Of a stretch of DNA of 7,465 bases, positions 5,567 through 7,465 are shown piece by piece. Source of the stretch: Sphingobacteriia bacterium (GTDB lineage: Bacteria; Bacteroidota; Bacteroidia; Chitinophagales; Chitinophagaceae); the NCBI GenBank assembly GCA_004294465.1, contig REAV01000125.1, positions 1 through 7,465 on the forward strand, read 5' to 3'. The position numbers and the translations under genes are program-made. The notes under the pieces were generated by a model. That model was not told the DNA's origin and made no database searches. It saw only the letters and a program-made list of their open reading frames with translations. Each line of letters opens with the position of its first letter. Within the stretch, counting starts at the first letter, position 1.

Positions 5567-6738
5567 GCAACACCATATTTTTTGGCATAGATCAATTATT
5601 AGCAAGTCATCCTTCTTGGAAGCAACAAAGAATTGGATTGGTAACCAATGAGGCAGCAAGAACACATGATGGAACTCCTACCAGAAAAGCATTGCAAGAT
5701 GCCGGATTTAAATTGGTGAAATTATTTTCTCCAGAGCATGGATTATCTGTAAAAGGGGCTGATGGTGCAGCTATGCATGATGGTGTTGATGAAATAACAG
5801 ATTTGCCCATCATCAGTTTATATGGAAATAAACTAGCCCCCACAAAAGAAGATTTAGCAGAGATTGATATTGTATTATTCGATGTGCCAGATGCAGGTGT
5901 TCGATTTTATACTTATCTCTGGACACTGACTTATTTATTAGAGACCTGTGCTGCAAATACAAAGAAGTTGATCATTCTCGATCGCCCCAATCCCATTTCA
6001 GGAAATTTGGATTGGGTGGAAGGACCTATTTTAGAAACGACCTGCAGTTCTTTTATTGGAAGATGGCCAATGCCTATTAGGCATAGTTGCAGCTTAGGCG
6101 AATTAGCCCGCTATTTTAATGAGACGCATCATATCAACGCATCACTGGAAGTGATTGCTTGTACTAATTGGAACAGGAATAATTTTCAACCAGATTGGGG
6201 CATTCCATTTATAGGCACATCACCTGCTATACAAAGTTTTGAAAGTATGATATTGTACCCAGGACTTTGTTTTTTAGAAGCTACTAATTTACACGAAGGA
6301 AGAGGAAGCAAATTGGCTTTTCAGATAGCAGGCGCGCCTTGGTTAAAACATGTAGCGGTCAGTGCTCAACTCAATAGCATGATGGGAGAAGATTTACAAG
6401 CAACACCATTTGACTTTATTTCTACCGAATCGAAATATGTTGGAGAACAATGCAATGGCATTCAGTTTCATGTAAAAGACTACAGTCAATTTAGGCCAGT
6501 TTTTTTTGGAATGATTCTACTAAAATTGATCAAAGAAATGCATCCTGATGATTTTGCATGGGCAAACTATACTACCAATGTGAACCCATCTGGCACAAAA
6601 CATTTAGATAAATTACTGGGTATTCGCAATAGTGAGGCATTGTTCGATTTGCCTTTTCCTAGTTTTTTACAATGGGCTACAAAATTAACGAATGTTAAAG
6701 ACTGGGAAAATTCAATAGACCCATTTTTATTGTATTAA
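5563..6738 (+). CDS. NamZ/DUF1343-family protein (exo-beta-N-acetylmuramidase family) without signal peptide
   Basis: A 391-residue protein matching DUF1343, the family of Bacillus subtilis NamZ, which releases N-acetylmuramic acid from the non-reducing ends of peptidoglycan fragments. The N-terminal Rossmann-like catalytic domain (about 5-225) has GLVTNEAA (25-32), FSPEHGL (55-61, with Glu58 a candidate catalytic residue), FDVPDAGVRFYTY (106-118) and ILDRPNPISG (138-147). The C-terminal domain (about 230-391) has LYPGLCFLEATN and EGRGS (245-249). Characterised members are usually exported, but this one begins MSNTIFFGID with no hydrophobic leader. The frame upstream runs only to a stop at 5509-5511 and holds no ATG or signal-like stretch, so a cytoplasmic location is likely. 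The motifs deviate from the usual DxQD-G and EGRGT-PF forms. It is coupled to the cysteine-cluster gene by a 4-base overlap. Family membership is confident; the muramidase activity of this divergent member is inferred. Confidence 0.88.
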   Translation: MSNTIFFGIDQLLASHPSWKQQRIGLVTNEAARTHDGTPTRKALQDAGFKLVKLFSPEHGLSVKGADGAAMHDGVDEITDLPIISLYGNKLAPTKEDLAEIDIVLFDVPDAGVRFYTYLWTLTYLLETCAANTKKLIILDRPNPISGNLDWVEGPILETTCSSFIGRWPMPIRHSCSLGELARYFNETHHINASLEVIACTNWNRNNFQPDWGIPFIGTSPAIQSFESMILYPGLCFLEATNLHEGRGSKLAFQIAGAPWLKHVAVSAQLNSMMGEDLQATPFDFISTESKYVGEQCNGIQFHVKDYSQFRPVFFGMILLKLIKEMHPDDFAWANYTTNVNPSGTKHLDKLLGIRNSEALFDLPFPSFLQWATKLTNVKDWENSIDPFLLY

Positions 6739-6745
6739 AGATTGA

Positions 6746-7465
6746 CTACTTCATCAACCCCCTCACCACCACACTGGCCGTCATGCAACCAAAGATAGCA
6801 GGCATATAAGAGATGGTTCCTATGATCGATTTTTTAGGAAATGCTTTTTCAGTTTCAATGATTCGAGACTGGTCTACTTTTTCTGCACTAAAAACTACTG
6901 TTAGGCCTTTATAAATGCCTAATGAATGTAATTTCTTGCGAACATAGGCTGCCAAATTACATTGATAGGTTTTAGAAATATCTGTAATGATCACTTGTGA
7001 AGGATCTATTTTTCCTCCAGCACCAAGCGAACTAACGATGGGAATTTTTCTATCCAAACAAGCTTTTATAAAAAACACTTTAGGAGATAATGTGTCAATA
7101 CAATCTACAGCATAATCATATTGCGCTTCATCCAATAATTGTTGAGTGAGTTCTTCTTTAATATAAATTGTTTTGACAATTAATTCAATTTCGGGATTAA
7201 TGTCCTTCAATCGCTCAGCCATTACTTCCGACTTTAATTTTCCTGCAGTAGAATGCAATGCTGGAATCTGACGGTTGGTATTACTCAAATCAACGGTATC
7301 AGCATCTACGATTGTCATTTTGCCAACACCAGCTCTTGCGATCATTTCTGCACAGATACCTCCTACTCCACCCAGGCCTACAACTAATACATGTTTTCGC
7401 ATTAAAGTTTCGATGGGTTCATCTCCAAGCAATAATTGTGTGCGGCTCATCCAGTAAGGAATCAT
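6746..7465 (-). CDS. tcdA: tRNA threonylcarbamoyladenosine dehydratase (TcdA, ThiF/E1-like)
   Basis: ATP-dependent enzyme that dehydrates t6A at position 37 of ANN-decoding tRNAs to the cyclic form ct6A. The 239-residue E1/ThiF-type fold starts with SRTQLLLGDE (7-16), then VLVVGLGGVGG (26-36, nucleotide-binding glycine loop), Asp54 and Asp56, and NTNRQIPALHST (62-73, with Asn64, Arg65 and Gln66 in the adenylation site). Lys76, DCIDTLSPK (121-129), SSLGAGGKIDP (145-155) and DISKTYQCNLA (162-172) are typical of TcdA rather than MoeB or ThiF; no CxxC zinc knuckles are seen. The C-terminus has GTISYMPAIFGCMTASVV (216-233). The ATG occupies the last three bases of the window, so an upstream start cannot be excluded; Met6 is an alternative, but the first ATG fits the family's usual N-terminus. 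It is convergent with the NamZ-family gene, 7 bases apart. Confidence 0.93.
   Translation of the reverse strand: MIPYWMSRTQLLLGDEPIETLMRKHVLVVGLGGVGGICAEMIARAGVGKMTIVDADTVDLSNTNRQIPALHSTAGKLKSEVMAERLKDINPEIELIVKTIYIKEELTQQLLDEAQYDYAVDCIDTLSPKVFFIKACLDRKIPIVSSLGAGGKIDPSQVIITDISKTYQCNLAAYVRKKLHSLGIYKGLTVVFSAEKVDQSRIIETEKAFPKKSIIGTISYMPAIFGCMTASVVVRGLMK

Noticed and set aside
5607..5843. A minus-strand reading frame of 78 codons, and another at 5444-5665.
   Set aside because: Both are antisense to the conserved NamZ and cysteine-cluster genes and have no recognisable features.
6331..6338. GGCGCGCC, a GC-only 8-base palindrome in an AT-rich gene.
   Set aside because: It encodes part of the AGAPW segment conserved in the NamZ family; a single site in coding sequence is most simply explained by codon content.

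Overview
This 7.5 kb window is AT-rich, densely coded chromosomal DNA from a member of the Bacteroidota. Three things point there: the ParE and ParC proteins have the lineage's sequence style, a promoter of the TTG-N19-TAnnTTTG type sits in front of parE, and Shine-Dalgarno signals are weak and A-rich. A Chitinophagaceae-like organism is plausible, but the sequence alone does not settle the family. The gene content is mostly housekeeping. I see no mobile element, CRISPR array, tRNA, rRNA or obvious defence system, and no gene-free stretch longer than about 150 bases.

Left part (1-4891, all on the minus strand, read right to left): a probable topoisomerase IV transcription unit. parE (4891-3008) comes first, then a DUF1835/DUF3658 protein of unknown function (2980-2174), a small cupin (2162-1797), and parC (from 1688 leftwards, cut by the window edge after 562 codons). 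Gaps are 27, 11 and 108 bases. The 108-base gap is filled by a heptamer tandem repeat (TCTTATA/TCTTATG on the plus strand), and the cupin stop codon lies inside its first transcribed unit.

Middle (4892-5041): a 150-base divergent regulatory region. It holds a strong match to a Bacteroidota promoter for parE. A perfect 7-base-arm inverted repeat covers the promoter's TTTG and the predicted transcription start. A perfect 9-base DnaA box (TTATCCACA on the minus strand) lies further upstream. A weaker promoter candidate faces the plus-strand genes.

Right part (5042-7465): a two-gene plus-strand operon with an ATGA stop/start overlap. It encodes a YkgJ-type cysteine-cluster protein and a NamZ/DUF1343 (exo-beta-N-acetylmuramidase family) protein that has no signal peptide. 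The operon ends 7 bases from a convergent minus-strand gene for the tRNA threonylcarbamoyladenosine dehydratase TcdA, whose start codon is the last three bases of the window.

Working together: ParC and ParE form topoisomerase IV, which separates daughter chromosomes. The two genes between them are probably co-transcribed, but nothing in their sequence ties them to DNA topology. TcdA finishes the ct6A modification on ANN-decoding tRNAs. The points most worth a second look are the layered control region upstream of parE, the heptamer array inside the operon, the two embedded genes, and the apparently cytoplasmic NamZ-family protein.
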